DNA of 64,000 bases, from positions 682,001 through 746,000 of the forward strand of contig BCKC01000001.1 in assembly GCA_001600455.1 (NCBI GenBank). Reading direction: 5' to 3'. Positions within the stretch are counted from its first letter, which is position 1. Each line of letters opens with the position of its first letter. The translations under genes and the position numbers were made by a program. Positions 12,489 to 24,041 of this stretch are shown here, piece after piece. The stretch is from Endocalyx cinctus (lineage: Eukaryota > Ascomycota > Sordariomycetes > Amphisphaeriales > Apiosporaceae). The notes beneath the pieces were generated by a model. That model was not told the origin of the DNA and did not search any database. It was given only the letters and a program-made list of their open reading frames with translations.

Positions 12489-15165
12489 TTTCGTTTTACG
12501 ATTGGGTTTGATTATTATTGGCGGTCTTTCCAAGTCTCTCAAAGAGTACGGCAGGTATAGTTTAGTTTGGTGTAGAGTGGTAAAAGGAATGTAATGAATG
12601 GGATTGAATTGAATTGAATTGAGAAGAGGGGAAGGGAAATTGTGAAGGCATTCTCTATATATGTACCCGCACGACCGAGGCGATATCACTCATTATTTTA
12701 CATGCATACCCATCTCAAATGGATTTCTCCAACTAAGGATAAGGACCCTTGTTACACCTTCGACTATGCTAGATGTTCTAACGTTATACAGACAGATGTG
12801 ATGCAGCTAGCGTACAGCCCCGAGTATAGGAGACGAGCCTGCAGGATATTGTCAGAGATGGTAATTTGCCATTAGTATGTAGCTAAACTAGCCTGACTTA
12901 AGTAGTAGCCAACGCTACCTTTCTGTTGACGGTTAACAGTTTAAAGGACGCCATATTATGAAGTTAACTATTGCTAAACTAATGAAATTAAAGAGAATAA
13001 AAATAAATAAAAATAAAATAAAGTTGAGAAGAATATATATATATATATATATATATAGTAATATTAGTATAATAGTCGATCGCCATTATTTTTCTTTGCT
13101 CTCGGGATAAGTGATAATATGTACCGTACCGACTTTTACATAGAAGTTGTTGTGGATACTTAAGTAAGTATAGTATTCACTATTTACCTAGGTTAGGTAG
13201 TACATAATAATAATAAACGAAACTAACGATGGATGAGAAAGGTGGAATCAATTAACTCGAGGGTCTTCCTAAAGGAATCCGATAGAAAGGATGTCACTAA
13301 GTTAGATCCCGATGGAAGAAGAGGAGTAAAGTCAGCAGTTCTCGAAAAAGACGGTTGTCACAGAATCTTTATGGCGTTGTTTTGCTTTAAGAGAGATTAA
13401 TTAGCTAGGTAATAGTATTCAAGAATCAGCCCTGACCGTGTATCAGAAGGCGAGAAAGAAGATTGTGATGTTCCATACATTATTGATTTCATATAGTAAC
13501 GACTAGTCGGCTGATAAATATATTATATTATATATTATTGATACTTCTAGGTAGTACACGTAGGTACATATAGATAGAAAAAGCCTTTACTATAAATATA
13601 CTATCATCAAAATATATAAAGCATACGAGTAGATAATAACTAATCCTCATTCGATTTTCACCTGCATAGCTGAAAACCCAAAAGATTACGAATTGGCTCA
13701 CATGCATAAACAGATATAGACCATGATCATCAAGAGGTACCCTTTTCTTGTTCTACTACCCACGTATACTACATATGATATCCTAGTATACTCGACAAGA
13801 GGTATCCCCTTCGATATCCCCTTCGACAAGTACGGGGACGTGCATTTCCAATAGTCTTATGTAGTACAATAATCAACGTATGAGAGAGAACTTTACCCCT
13901 CCTCTTTCCAGGGTCTTTTTTCTTCTTGTCATCGCCTTACGGCGGGGAAAATATGGGGAAACTGAAGCTATCCTTGTCTATTGAACATGCATTGGCATGC
14001 ATCGTGAAGAACGAGAATATATATTCGTAACACACTTTTTACCCTATCCGTCTATCTGCTAGGTATATCCTAGGCATCTACCGAGTAGTCGTCATCTGAC
14101 ATAATACATATACATGGTAATTGATTATTTTTTACGTTACATAACCGTTCCACTTACCTATTTCTTTACTCTCTCTCTCTCTCTCTCTTCGCGACCTAAG
14201 TCGGCGCCAGTCCAAGATCGCCGTAGTCTCGTTACAGGTTGAGGCTAGGTTAAATAAATATCTGTCTACACTATATTAGTCGCGACAGGGTAAGGGGAAA
14301 ATTTGATATACGTGTAGAAAAACCCACCTCGACTTAGCCAACCTCATACGTGTAGGTCCAAATTTACGAATAATTTTGCTGACAGTATTCTTTCGAATAA
14401 CCATAGGTGGATAGATAATCATCAAGTTATTAGGGTGAATAGTACTAGTTACAGTTACGTAGTTTCTACCTGTGATGCGATTTTCTCAGCTTGTCAGCCT
14501 GTCTGCCTGTTAAACGAATATATATGATGTGGATCTAAGCCACAGATAGATGGGGAGATCTCCTTTCGCCTAATACACATGTAGATCCGGGATGCTTAAG
14601 TCGCCCATGGCGCTTCAAGCGTCGAACCTTAAGTCAAAATGCTTCTCTCGTAGATTAATCTTGTAATCGAGAACTCTACTCTAACACCTTGAAATATTCC
14701 CATATATTCTGAGCCGGATATATTCACAGTTCCCAAAGTCACAAAATAGGTGGGGCTCGCTAGGTGCCTGAAATACCTAACGAGCTCCCAAGTCTTTATA
14801 AGGAGAGCCGAAGGCTCTCCTCCCACTGAACACCTCCCTTAAGGGGTGTGCCCAATTCCATCACTATTTTTTTCTCTAGCGAGCTCATACTCAGCTTTTC
14901 ACTTCACAGCTTCTGTCTCGGTTATCGTAAACAGGGGCAGGGGGATAATCTTTACCGACGGAAAGGGTCCATCTAGCATAGCTGTTTATGCCCTTCTCCT
15001 CCCCACTGATCCGTCCCACTTCCAGGATTTCGGAGCGGGTTTTGACTGGCTCGTTCGTATGATAAATCGGGTTCGCATTTCGTCTTCCATAGCTATCCTG
15101 TCGAAATGCTGTGTGGTCCTTTCACCACTCCACCTTCTCTTCTTATCGTCCCGGTCCGCGTACAA
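12489..15165. other. Intergenic, AT-rich, microsatellites
   Basis: No gene recognised. Contains an (AT)n run at about 13033-13057, a (CT)n run at about 14170-14188 and repeated CCTAGGTA/TAGGTA-like motifs. The left end holds the alcohol oxidase promoter, the right end the 3' side of the STAND gene. Confidence 0.55.
13033..13057. repeat. (AT)n microsatellite
   Basis: Uninterrupted AT dinucleotide run of about 25 bases. Confidence 0.9.
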
Positions 15166-18100
15166 TCAAGCCAATCCTATTCTTGATCTTCCACCCAATA
15201 TGTATCGTTTTTCGACCAATGTATGCACATCTGGAGGCGTGTGAAGAAAATTTACCCAGACCTTGTTTCCAAACTCGAAGCCTGTATTTTCCAAACTTGC
15301 CAGAGAAAACGACGTTGTCTCCGGGTAAAGCGCCAGCACTATGTCACCCGGTTTCCTGTACCGTAAGTATATCTCTGAATCGCCACTAGGAAAAACCGGG
15401 ATTATCGCGTTGGCATCAACTACATGCAATCGCCGGGGCTTGTTCCTAGGGTCAAAATCGGAAATGTAATAGATATCTTCATCTACCTTTTTGTAGTCCA
15501 CAATCCCTAGCTCCCAATTATGGTAATCAAGAGAGAACGCTACTTCATCGCCTGCGTGAAACATCGCTTCTGTCCCGTTTCCAGAGGTAAGTGCTGTCAA
15601 TTCCGCGGGCTGCTGTCTTACGTTATCTTCGTTAACACCCAGGTAAAATTCTTCTACGTGACTGTTTTCGTGAAACATCATTTCTGTCCAGTTTCCAGAG
15701 GTAGGTGCTGTCAAATCCGCGGGCTGATATACTACGTTATCTTCGTCAACACCCAGATAAGGTTCTTCTACGTGACTGTTTTGTACTGGATGTGTATCAT
15801 TCGTAGGCGGTCTTGCTGGAGTTGGACTTGTACTGAAGGATGAAGGAGTTGACGGCGGCAACCTAGCAGGTACTTTTCTTAACTTGCGCTGAGTCGGGTG
15901 ATGTTGATGGTGTTCTGATTCATGCTTTTTGAGAGCTTTAATCGAGGAGAATGGGGGATACTGGCATCCAACGTATGGGCAGCGTATACGTTGAGTATGA
16001 CTAGCCTCATGTTCCAGCCGTAGTTCATCGGTCTTGAACCCGAGTGAGACCCGAGGGCATAAGGGTAATCGACAAGTGTAGGCAGAACTCTGAAATGATC
16101 GCTTAAATACCCCCAGCTCCTCGTTTGATATGCTTGGAAGGTCTTCTATCGCGAAAAGCTCGATTATGGTAGCTTGATAGTTATGAAGAATATCTGCAAG
16201 GTTTCTGACTTCCCGCAGCTGACCTGGAGGTTTGTCTCCTATTTATAAATTTAGAGTGAATCACCGAGGATAATGGATATATAAGTTACCTACCACTTCT
16301 TTCAGTATTGGCGTAAATCTTTTTATGATACCTTCTAGCCAATACCTCTCGGACTTGATTGTATATCCCTGCGTACTGTTGTATTTCTATACGGCAGCTG
16401 TCCAGAATCTCAATCTCATCACCGTCGCTTTGGGCATGGCACAACCCCTTTAGAACTTGTAGCTCTTCGGAGAAAATGCGGAGAACGGAGGCTAAAATGG
16501 GGTGGTTCTCCGGCTGAACAACGGTGCGTGTGTTGAAGAGATCCAGAACATAATCGACCCAGTATTCATGAGCATATATATGAAGTCCGTGAAGCCCCTT
16601 TGAAACGCGTAAATGTCTGGTTGATCGTGGCTGGTCGGGTCTAAACACGTTTAAGCCTGAAAGGAGACATGTGAAGCAGGCGATACTATGATCTATTGAT
16701 ATCCGATCTTTTCCTATAGTAACTTTACTTTGCTCCTCTTGAAGGTAGCTGGATGAGATTGTTAGTTAGTTAATAATCAATCTATTATTCTCATGATATT
16801 GTGTATAAGATGGGCAGGCAAACTCTTTTACTGAAACGTGGATGAATGATAGACTTGAATCTTGACTTTCTTCAATGAGTGGCGCACACAGTTCGAAGAT
16901 GTAAGATGGAACCAAGTCTTGAACGGAACGGTCTCCTGAACTAAATGCAAGCGCAGATCTGAATTCGGCTTTTCTAAGCGGGCGTTTTGCAAATGCTATC
17001 CAACCAAATATGGCTTGCAATCGTTCAACTGAACGAGCATCGAAATGTTTAATGATATCCGTAAGTATCTTATCGTAGCTGTGTTTTAACTTAGTTGGTT
17101 AATCATGTCTCTCCCAACCATGTTTTAATTACTCACAAGTCAGATAGCTTCCGCGGAAGCGTGTCGACGGCGACTGTGACTTCAGATTGACTATGAAAGA
17201 TGTTTGTTACTACATAGTCTAGGACGAGACGTGCCCAAAGAAACATGCCTTTATTTCAGTCAGCTCGTAATCCCTGATCGTCGGATAGTGTTCACTAACC
17301 ATCAGCTTTAGCAGCAATTCGTAACGACATTTGGTTCAAGTCATCTTCTTGGAGTCCAAGTTCCTGAAACCGGTGACGATTTAACACCAGCCTCTGCTTG
17401 CTATATATATGAATAGCATTTGTCATATTTTCCTTTTCATCTCTAAGGGATACAGTTGGTTGTTTCCGAAGTAGCTTCTCTAGAAGCGGTGATATCCGAG
17501 ATGAAACGAGTACCTTGCAGACAGACCGATTGAGCGTGGTGGCAGTGCATACTTTCTTCAGTATTGTCACCAGCTGACGTTGCTTCTCAGTCTCGACTTC
17601 ATCTAAACCATCAATAAAAATGTGTATGTTCTGAGAAGATCCTGGTTCCGCAAGTAGCAATTCGATGACCGTTTGGAATAGCCGTTCCAAAGTGGCAATG
17701 TTTGCTGTTTTCTTCCCGATAACACATTCCCAGTAAACATAGGCAATCACGTCGTCATTCCCATGCAGTGTTTGCCTCAGAAAAGAACGTAGAATGTTTT
17801 CGTACTGAGTTGAAGTCGTATACAAGTAAGTGCAGAAGTGGCTTATGATGAGGGACCCTTGCGAAGATTGAAGAAATTTGACGAGTTGTGCAGTAAGAAT
17901 GGTCTTCCCGCTTCCAGGGCTCCCTTGAAGCCACGTGAAAGAGTTTTCTGGGCTACTTTTAAGCCAAGATGAAATGTTGTTATTCTTAAGCACCCAACTA
18001 CATGTTCCATCATGCTTTGATCCATCAACGGCGACTTTATCGAATATGGCGAGTTGATCAGTATCGTCGCATCTTAACCATGTCATGATGGCTTGCAGTT

Positions 18101-18986
18101 GACTAGCGCTCTGTTCTCTGTCATGTTGTTCAAGCTTTCTCGCACTCTCTTCCCTCCAAGCTTCTATCTTCGCTCTATATTCACGAGCTTCGGCGATATG
18201 AATTGCATTGGATTCTTTGTCTATGAGTTCGCCATGATGTTTCATATCGTCGAGAATGTTGTCGAATCGGCGTTGAAAGCGACCCCAAGAGGTCAAAAAC
18301 ATAGCTCTCCAGCCTGTTTGAATAATTAGCTTCTCTGCCCCATTTTTTTTACTTCTAATCAGAAATCGAGACTTACTTGGTCGTCGCAGAAATTTGTAAG
18401 CTTCTCTATGAAATTGAAGAATATCTGCGTAAAAGATTCCGATACTTTTTTGAATGCTAGGCTTGTCACGTAGTGCCGATTGAAGAATTTGAAAACGCGC
18501 GAGGCATTCTCCGATTTGTGAATAAGCCTTAATGATGCGGTCGAATGACTCTACATAATCGGAGGATATCTATATTCCTACTGTCAGTAATACCATATAT
18601 TTGTATTTTTATCTGGAGGGGTATAGAGAGAGATTCTACAAAAGACAGTATCAGAAAAGACACGCCAATATAAATACCTTGAGGATAATCTTGATCGGAG
18701 CCCAAAGCCAGGGAAGATAGGGAGTACCATTTGCAGCGACTTCAATGACTTTCGAATAATACTCGAGTCCGGTGAAAAGAGGCATCAGACGTCGCATATT
18801 TCGGAGAGAAGACCTAGCTGCCAACTGACGCTCAATGTCTTCGGCGGCCTTTTGAACACTATCTATGGTTGCAGTATCGAAATCATACGAATCTGCGGGT
18901 GATATTGATTTCTCTAAGTCCTCGAATGCATCGCGCATCACCCTTTGGGCGGCATCGAGTGTAGGATTTCGTCTTCGAAGAGGCAT
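15166..18986 (-). CDS. STAND/NLR-like protein: DUF7708 - NACHT-type NTPase - C2H2 fingers - SGF29-type tandem Tudor
   Basis: Seven exons in coding order: 18986-18678, 18569-18377, 18313-17300, 17248-17137, 17078-16824, 16748-16294 and 16238-15166. All phases agree, giving an intact 1136-residue protein. Order of parts: an N-terminal helical DUF7708-like region (LMPLFTGLEYYSKVIEV, LPWLWAPIKIILK, FLTSWGRFQRRFDNIL); a P-loop NTPase with Walker A GSPGSGKT (about 296-303) and Walker B IHIFIDGLDEVE (about 395-406); the winged-helix part (QAIFGWIAFAKRPLRKAEFRSAL, FIHVSVKDYLQ); a helical stretch; and two Cys/His finger units (about 830-887) as in many fungal STAND proteins. A 38-residue tandem duplication follows (932-1007), then a domain matching the SGF29 tandem Tudor (GDEVAF, AIIPVF, GDIVLALYPETTSF, VEKRYIL). 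No WD, ankyrin or TPR array is seen. Such proteins are signalling ATPases in fungal non-self recognition and cell death; the Tudor part suggests chromatin binding (inference). Divergent from the SNF2 gene. Confidence 0.88.
15553..15780 (-). repeat. Two-copy 114-base coding tandem repeat in the linker of the STAND gene
   Basis: The two 38-codon units both start NSHVEE, continue YLGV(D/N)EDNV, QPA(D/E)LTA and TSGN, and end TE(M/A)MFH. They lie between the zinc fingers and the Tudor domain and differ at about nine residues. The duplication is in frame. Confidence 0.92.
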
Positions 18987-19522
18987 TTCAATCACGCATA
19001 TAGAAAAAAAAACATATACAGACGAAAAAATTTTTTTCCTTCAGGTGGTGCCGAGAGTGATTTATTTTCTTTCCACCCGCGTTGCTTTCCCTGGCAAGGG
19101 TTTTTTTAGAAGGGGCCTACATACTCCTTGCATATGGCCAGCAGGGCTCAACATATCACCATCGATTGATTGGGCATTTTGTACGAATCGCATAGGTGCC
19201 TAGGCATACGCTGTGGCAGTGATAATTACGCCTGTCCAGTAATTGATGTGTGTCACCACATTGCCACATCCTCGTACATTGTACTTATTTGGGGGCTTAA
19301 TCAAGAATCGGCGTTACAATAATTAATTATTTAATACAATCCTAACCTAAAAGCCAGTGATTTAAAACGACCTAGAGCAATTGTCTTGATAAATTATCTA
19401 CTGGGCACTGGTTCGGTCTCTAGAAAATTCATTTTCAGCATCAGCACGATACCTTCCCCTCGTTAATAGCGAATATAAATGCGACAGCTTCAATAAGTGC
19501 TCCTCAAAATGCCAAGCAAATC
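18987..19522. other. Divergent promoter region between the STAND gene and the SNF2 helicase gene
   Basis: 536 bases with no coding potential, lying between the two divergent start codons. It must contain both promoters. No clear operator or TATA box was recognised. Confidence 0.6.
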
Positions 19523-22500
19523 ATGATGGAATTACCAACCTTAATAGTGAGCGAGATGTCAGAAAAAATTGTAAACGAGACTGTGTGTTTCGGTATGGTA
19601 CGTACTTCCCATGGTTCTCATATCCATCAATCACTTACGTCCAATTCAGATACAAGACATTCAAGGCGAATATAGTATCACAAGTACAGCGACATCGCAC
19701 GAAAATTGTGAGAGCCACCAGGTCACAATAGACCCATCATGTAGATTCAGCGCAACTTCGGATGTAGGTCTTACAGGAAAGATATCTGAGCAACACAAGG
19801 ACATCTTTAATGCATTATTCGAGGAACCTTCTCTCGAATTTGAACCAACCTGCCACATAGAAGGCGCTAATATCGGGAAAAGAAAAAGGGGTAGTGTCAT
19901 CCCCAAACTAACACGCTGCAAACTATCCATCATAATATACGGACCATCTGAATTATTTGAGGAGATCGGAAGTTTTTTTCAAGATTGGGAATTGTACCTA
20001 CAAGACCCTTCGGGAAGCACTCGTGATGTGAAGTACTACAATCCACATCGCATATCATCCACGAGCCTTGATTCCTGCCCGATGACATCGACATTAGCAG
20101 GCAGCTTGAATCATTTATCTGAACTGGAGGAGCTTCCAAGACACGAAGAACTTCTCAGCCTCTTAGATTCACAGTGGAATTGGCCCGAAGCTCAGCAGCC
20201 GGACGCTATCCAAACAGCCTTGAAAAGACATCAAAAACAAGCATTGAGCTTCATGCTGGAGAAGGAGAAAGGATGGACCTATGAATGGGATAAGCTTGAA
20301 CTATGGGGTTTCCAAAATGGCAGCCGAGGTTATTGGTAAGTAATTTACACGATCATTAACTAATTATATTGAATTAACGATCAATGCTTAAAATGGAAAA
20401 CAGTTTCATAAACAGAGTCACCAACGTCCCGCAGATCGAGGAGCCTTCGCAGTTTCGGGGAGGCATCATTGCTGATCCTATGGGACTTGGAAAAACATTA
20501 ACAATGATAGCTTTGATATGTGCTGACATGGACATGAGGCAAAGTATAGAACTACTCACTGATCTCGACGAAATAGACGACGAGAGTAGACACACCCCTT
20601 CAACACTCATTATAGCTCCACCTGCTCGTATGTTCTATCTTATAATATCACTCAAATAAGTTTTTAAAAAAATACTGACGCCCTCTTTAGTTCTTGATGG
20701 TTGGGAAGAGCAACTATACGAGTACGTATATACCTTTTCCATAATCACATCAATTGAGATCGGTCTTATATTAAATAAATGACATGTATTTAGACATGTG
20801 AAAAAATCAACTCTTTCATGGACTAGACACCACAGCAAATCTCGACTGAGCGATGCAAGGGATCTTGAATGTTTTAACGTCGTGTTGACGACATATCACA
20901 CCGTGCTATCGGATTGGAAGTATGGAAGCGAGGAAGCCAGCTCTTTACTATTTTCCGTAAAATGGAAACGTATCATCCTGGATGAAGGTAAATACTTCCC
21001 TAAAACGTGCCTTGTTTATTTCGGTGTTTATTCTTAACAAGTTTCATAGCGCACTACATTCGTAACGCCAACTCGCGCATTGCAAAAGCGGCATGCTCTC
21101 TTCGTGCACACTCTCGGTGGGCAGTTACCGGTACGCCGATTCAAAATCGCATGACAGATCTATCAGCCCTTCTTAAATTCCTTCGGGTTGAACCTTATAG
21201 CGATACTCGAAGATTTGATGCGGACATTGCCCAACCGTGGAAGTTAGGAAACACAGAAGAAGCAGTCAATAGACTTAAACAACTAGCGGGATGTATTCTA
21301 CTTCGACGCCCAAAAAATACCATTTATTTGCCTCCACGCCAAGATTTACGGTGTTCCGTAGCGTTCAAGCCAGACGAGAAAGCTTTATACTCCCGTCTTA
21401 AGAACCTCGTCATCACACGCATTCAGGACGAATCGTTCGATAACGGCACTGATAGGTTCGTCAATGTCATTCAACAAATTAACTCCCTAAGGATGATATG
21501 CAGCATGGGGATTCATTACATCTCAAGACATGATGAAATCGGATCAAGAAATGTACAGCGAGGCGAAGGGTGGAAAGAGAGTGCACAAAAAGCTTTTACT
21601 TTTCAATACGAACTAGGTTCTATGACCTGCTATCTTTGCTCTATATCGTTGGATTCCGCTGAAAGCCTGCTGGACGACCCTGGAAGCCAATCAGGACACC
21701 TGTTCTCGCAGTGCCTGAGACTTATTTGTGCCGACTGCGTGCAAAGTTCAAAGCATGTTTCATGCGGGCACCGGCCATCACACCAACTCGCACCCGTATC
21801 GACCAGCCGAAGCATCATGGAAGAATCTGAAACTTCTCTGTCGTTCAATAATACTGCAGAGACACTAGCACAGCATGAAGTACCATCTAAGGTAGAGGCA
21901 TTAGTCGCACAGCTCAAAGCACAGCCGAGCGGTACAAAATCGTAAGTTTAAAAACACCTATCTCCGTAAGATCGCCCCTATATTCTGATATTTTCGTGAA
22001 AGAATTGTGTTCTCGACATGGCGAATGACACTTGACATCGTCGAAACCGGCATGAAGCGGGCCGGGATCAATTGTCTGAGGTTCGATGGAAAAGTACCGC
22101 AAAAAGAAAGACAGAGCGTCATAAATAGGTTTAGAGAAGACCAATCTATTAAAGTGATGTTACTTACACTATCCTGTGGGGCCGTAGGGTAAGTCCTCAT
22201 GATTTGACATATTATGAGAACGATACTTACTACGAAACACAGATTGAATTTGACGGAGGCATCTTATGCTTACCTTATGGAACCTCATTGGTACGTATTT
22301 AAAGAACGACAATTACCAATTGAATGTCTCTAATAGTAGATAGGAACCCGACTATCGAAGAACAAGCCTTAGCCCGAGTGCATCGACTGGGGCAGACGAG
22401 AGATGTTGTGACGGTTCGATTTTATGTTCAGGATACATTTGAGGAGGTAAGAATCAAAGCACAATTGAACTAGTTAAATAATATAGCTAACCCTATCACA

Positions 22501-22698
22501 GAGAGTCATGGAAGTTCAGGAGTTCAAGAAGGATCTAGCTAGCGCCCTGCTCTCGGCACACGATGGAAGTGAGAGTATCAGTACTTCGCGACTTGAGGTT
22601 AGTACATTTGAAACCCCCTCTCTTATTAAGAGAAGAAAAAGAAGAAAAGAAATTCACCGAACACTGACGGAAACCAGTGGCTATGCAATCTTCTGTAA
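19523..22698 (+). CDS. SNF2-family DNA helicase/ATPase, HLTF/RAD5/RAD16-like
   Basis: ATP-dependent chromatin or DNA translocase of the Rad5/Rad16/HLTF group, expected in the nucleus. Exons: 19523-19597, 19650-20335, 20404-20627, 20691-20721, 20794-20987, 21050-21941, 22003-22188, 22243-22290, 22344-22446, 22502-22597 and 22678-22698, giving about 851 residues. The start MMELP leads to VCFGM, a typical opening of fungal HLTF-like proteins. Motifs: Walker A in DPMGLGKT (about 279), DEAH split across an intron (LDEAHYIRN, about 403), WAVTGTPIQN, LLRRPK, IVFSTW and ARVHRLGQTRDV. Between the two lobes a Cys/His-poor stretch (MTCYLCSISL to CADC, CGHR) is a degraded RING. The end is ambiguous: the preferred last exon gives SRLEWLCNLL, and reading through would stop at 22747. 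Only 536 bases separate it from the STAND gene. Confidence 0.88.
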
Positions 22699-23212
22699 TT
22701 CGTGCTGCTCATATTTTTCTTACCAAAAAATAGTACTGAGCATATAAGGGAAAGGCGTAAAGTATCTATGACGGGAATAAATTATGAGAAAAGGAATCTG
22801 GAGAATTGATTGAAAGAATTCAGACACTGTACGTACTCGCTTCAGTTTTAAATTCGCACCATCGGCAGAAACGTGCTAGAAGAGCAAGAGTCCTAGCCGA
22901 CCGCATCGCGAGAATGTAACGGCGCAGAATTGTAAAATCATAAAATGATCACAGTAGAGGTCTTCTTGGGACACTAGTTCAATAAGCAGCGGTATGCACA
23001 ATATCGGGATCCATAATGTGATTAGGCAGCGCAGAGGCATCCAAGCTCATATCTGTGAATTGAAAGTTTATCATGAAAGTCTCCTCACCTTCTTATCATA
23101 TATATCCCGGTATCGCCCGTATCTCATCATACGAATGAACGGGGTCTATACCTCCGTATCTATAGTAGGCACATATATCCCATTCACGACGTGCGAGACT
23201 AGTTTTAACAAC
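22699..23212. other. Intergenic, 3' ends of SNF2 and IFI6-like genes
   Basis: Convergent region holding both 3' ends. No gene or structured element recognised. Confidence 0.5.
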
Positions 23213-23491
23213 TCACAACTTAGCCTTACCCTTCGACTCATCCTCGCCCTTCTCCTTTCCCTCGCCCGTCTCCGTCTGATTACCCTTCACGACTTTCGCG
23301 GAAGCGGCCCCGACACCAGCGCCCGTCGCGGCGCCGGCGCCGGCAAAAGCAGCGGAAATCGCGGCCACGCCATACCCTCCCATGGCGGCGCTTTGGGCAG
23401 CGCTGAAGACTGCGCCCACGCCGAGCGATGATTGAATACCGGCTGCGAGGGAGCCTGTAAGTAGTCCACTTTTAGTATCAACCTTCTTGAA

Positions 23492-23526
<35 letters not shown>

Positions 23527-24041
23527 CGCCGGGTGGCGGAGACAAGGAAGGGGCAATAAAAGGGGTGGGTTGGGAAAGAGAGGAAAAAAAAAAAAAACGT
23601 ACCGGCGACGGGCCCCATAGCACTAAACCCGGCGGCCGCGAGAGCGGGGCCCATGATAAGCGGGCCAACGGCGGCGCCGGCGACCGCCGCGGTGGGGATC
23701 ATGATCGCTTTAGGGTGCTTCTTGACAAGATCCGAAGTATATTGAAACATCTTTTCGGTCGACGAAGCTGGCTTTCCTTCTTTTCTCTCTTCTTGTTCGT
23801 CGAAAGAAGTATCGGAAGTCTTCGCGCCTTCTTCGGAATCGATCGATGATAGTATTTTGCTCATCAGGGGCGTCTCGCTGTTCTCCTGCTTATAATCTTC
23901 GAGACTCATTTCTGCTGCTAGACGAGAGTCGTGTTGTGTTTTGGCGGAGTGAATACCTCGATTCTTTACGATAGGTGAACTTGTTCTTTTGGTGATAAAG
24001 GATAACGTCAAACGTCTTCTCAAATGAAGAATACTTGACAT
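23213..24041 (-). CDS. IFI6/ISG12 (interferon-induced 6-16) family protein, mitochondrial
   Basis: Two exons in coding order, 24041-23603 and 23454-23213, giving 226 residues. The N-terminus (MSSILHLRRRLTLSFITKR, then RGIHSAKTQ) is Arg/Ser-rich without acids, a likely mitochondrial presequence. An acidic linker follows, then HPKAIMIPTAAVAGAAVGPL and a long Gly/Ala-rich hydrophobic segment: GPALAAAGFSAMGPVAGS, GIQSSLGVGAVFSAAQSAAM and GGYGVAAISAAFAGAG. This is the repeat-like glycine-rich membrane region of the ISG12 family. The end is Lys/Glu-rich. Animal members act at mitochondria in apoptosis; the fungal role is not known. The intron (23455-23602) contains an A32 tract, so its length probably varies among isolates. 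Divergent from the SET gene. Confidence 0.82.

Noticed and set aside
14611..14640. GGTTCGA-like element on the minus strand as a tRNA T-loop
   Set aside because: No matching acceptor or anticodon arms could be built around it.
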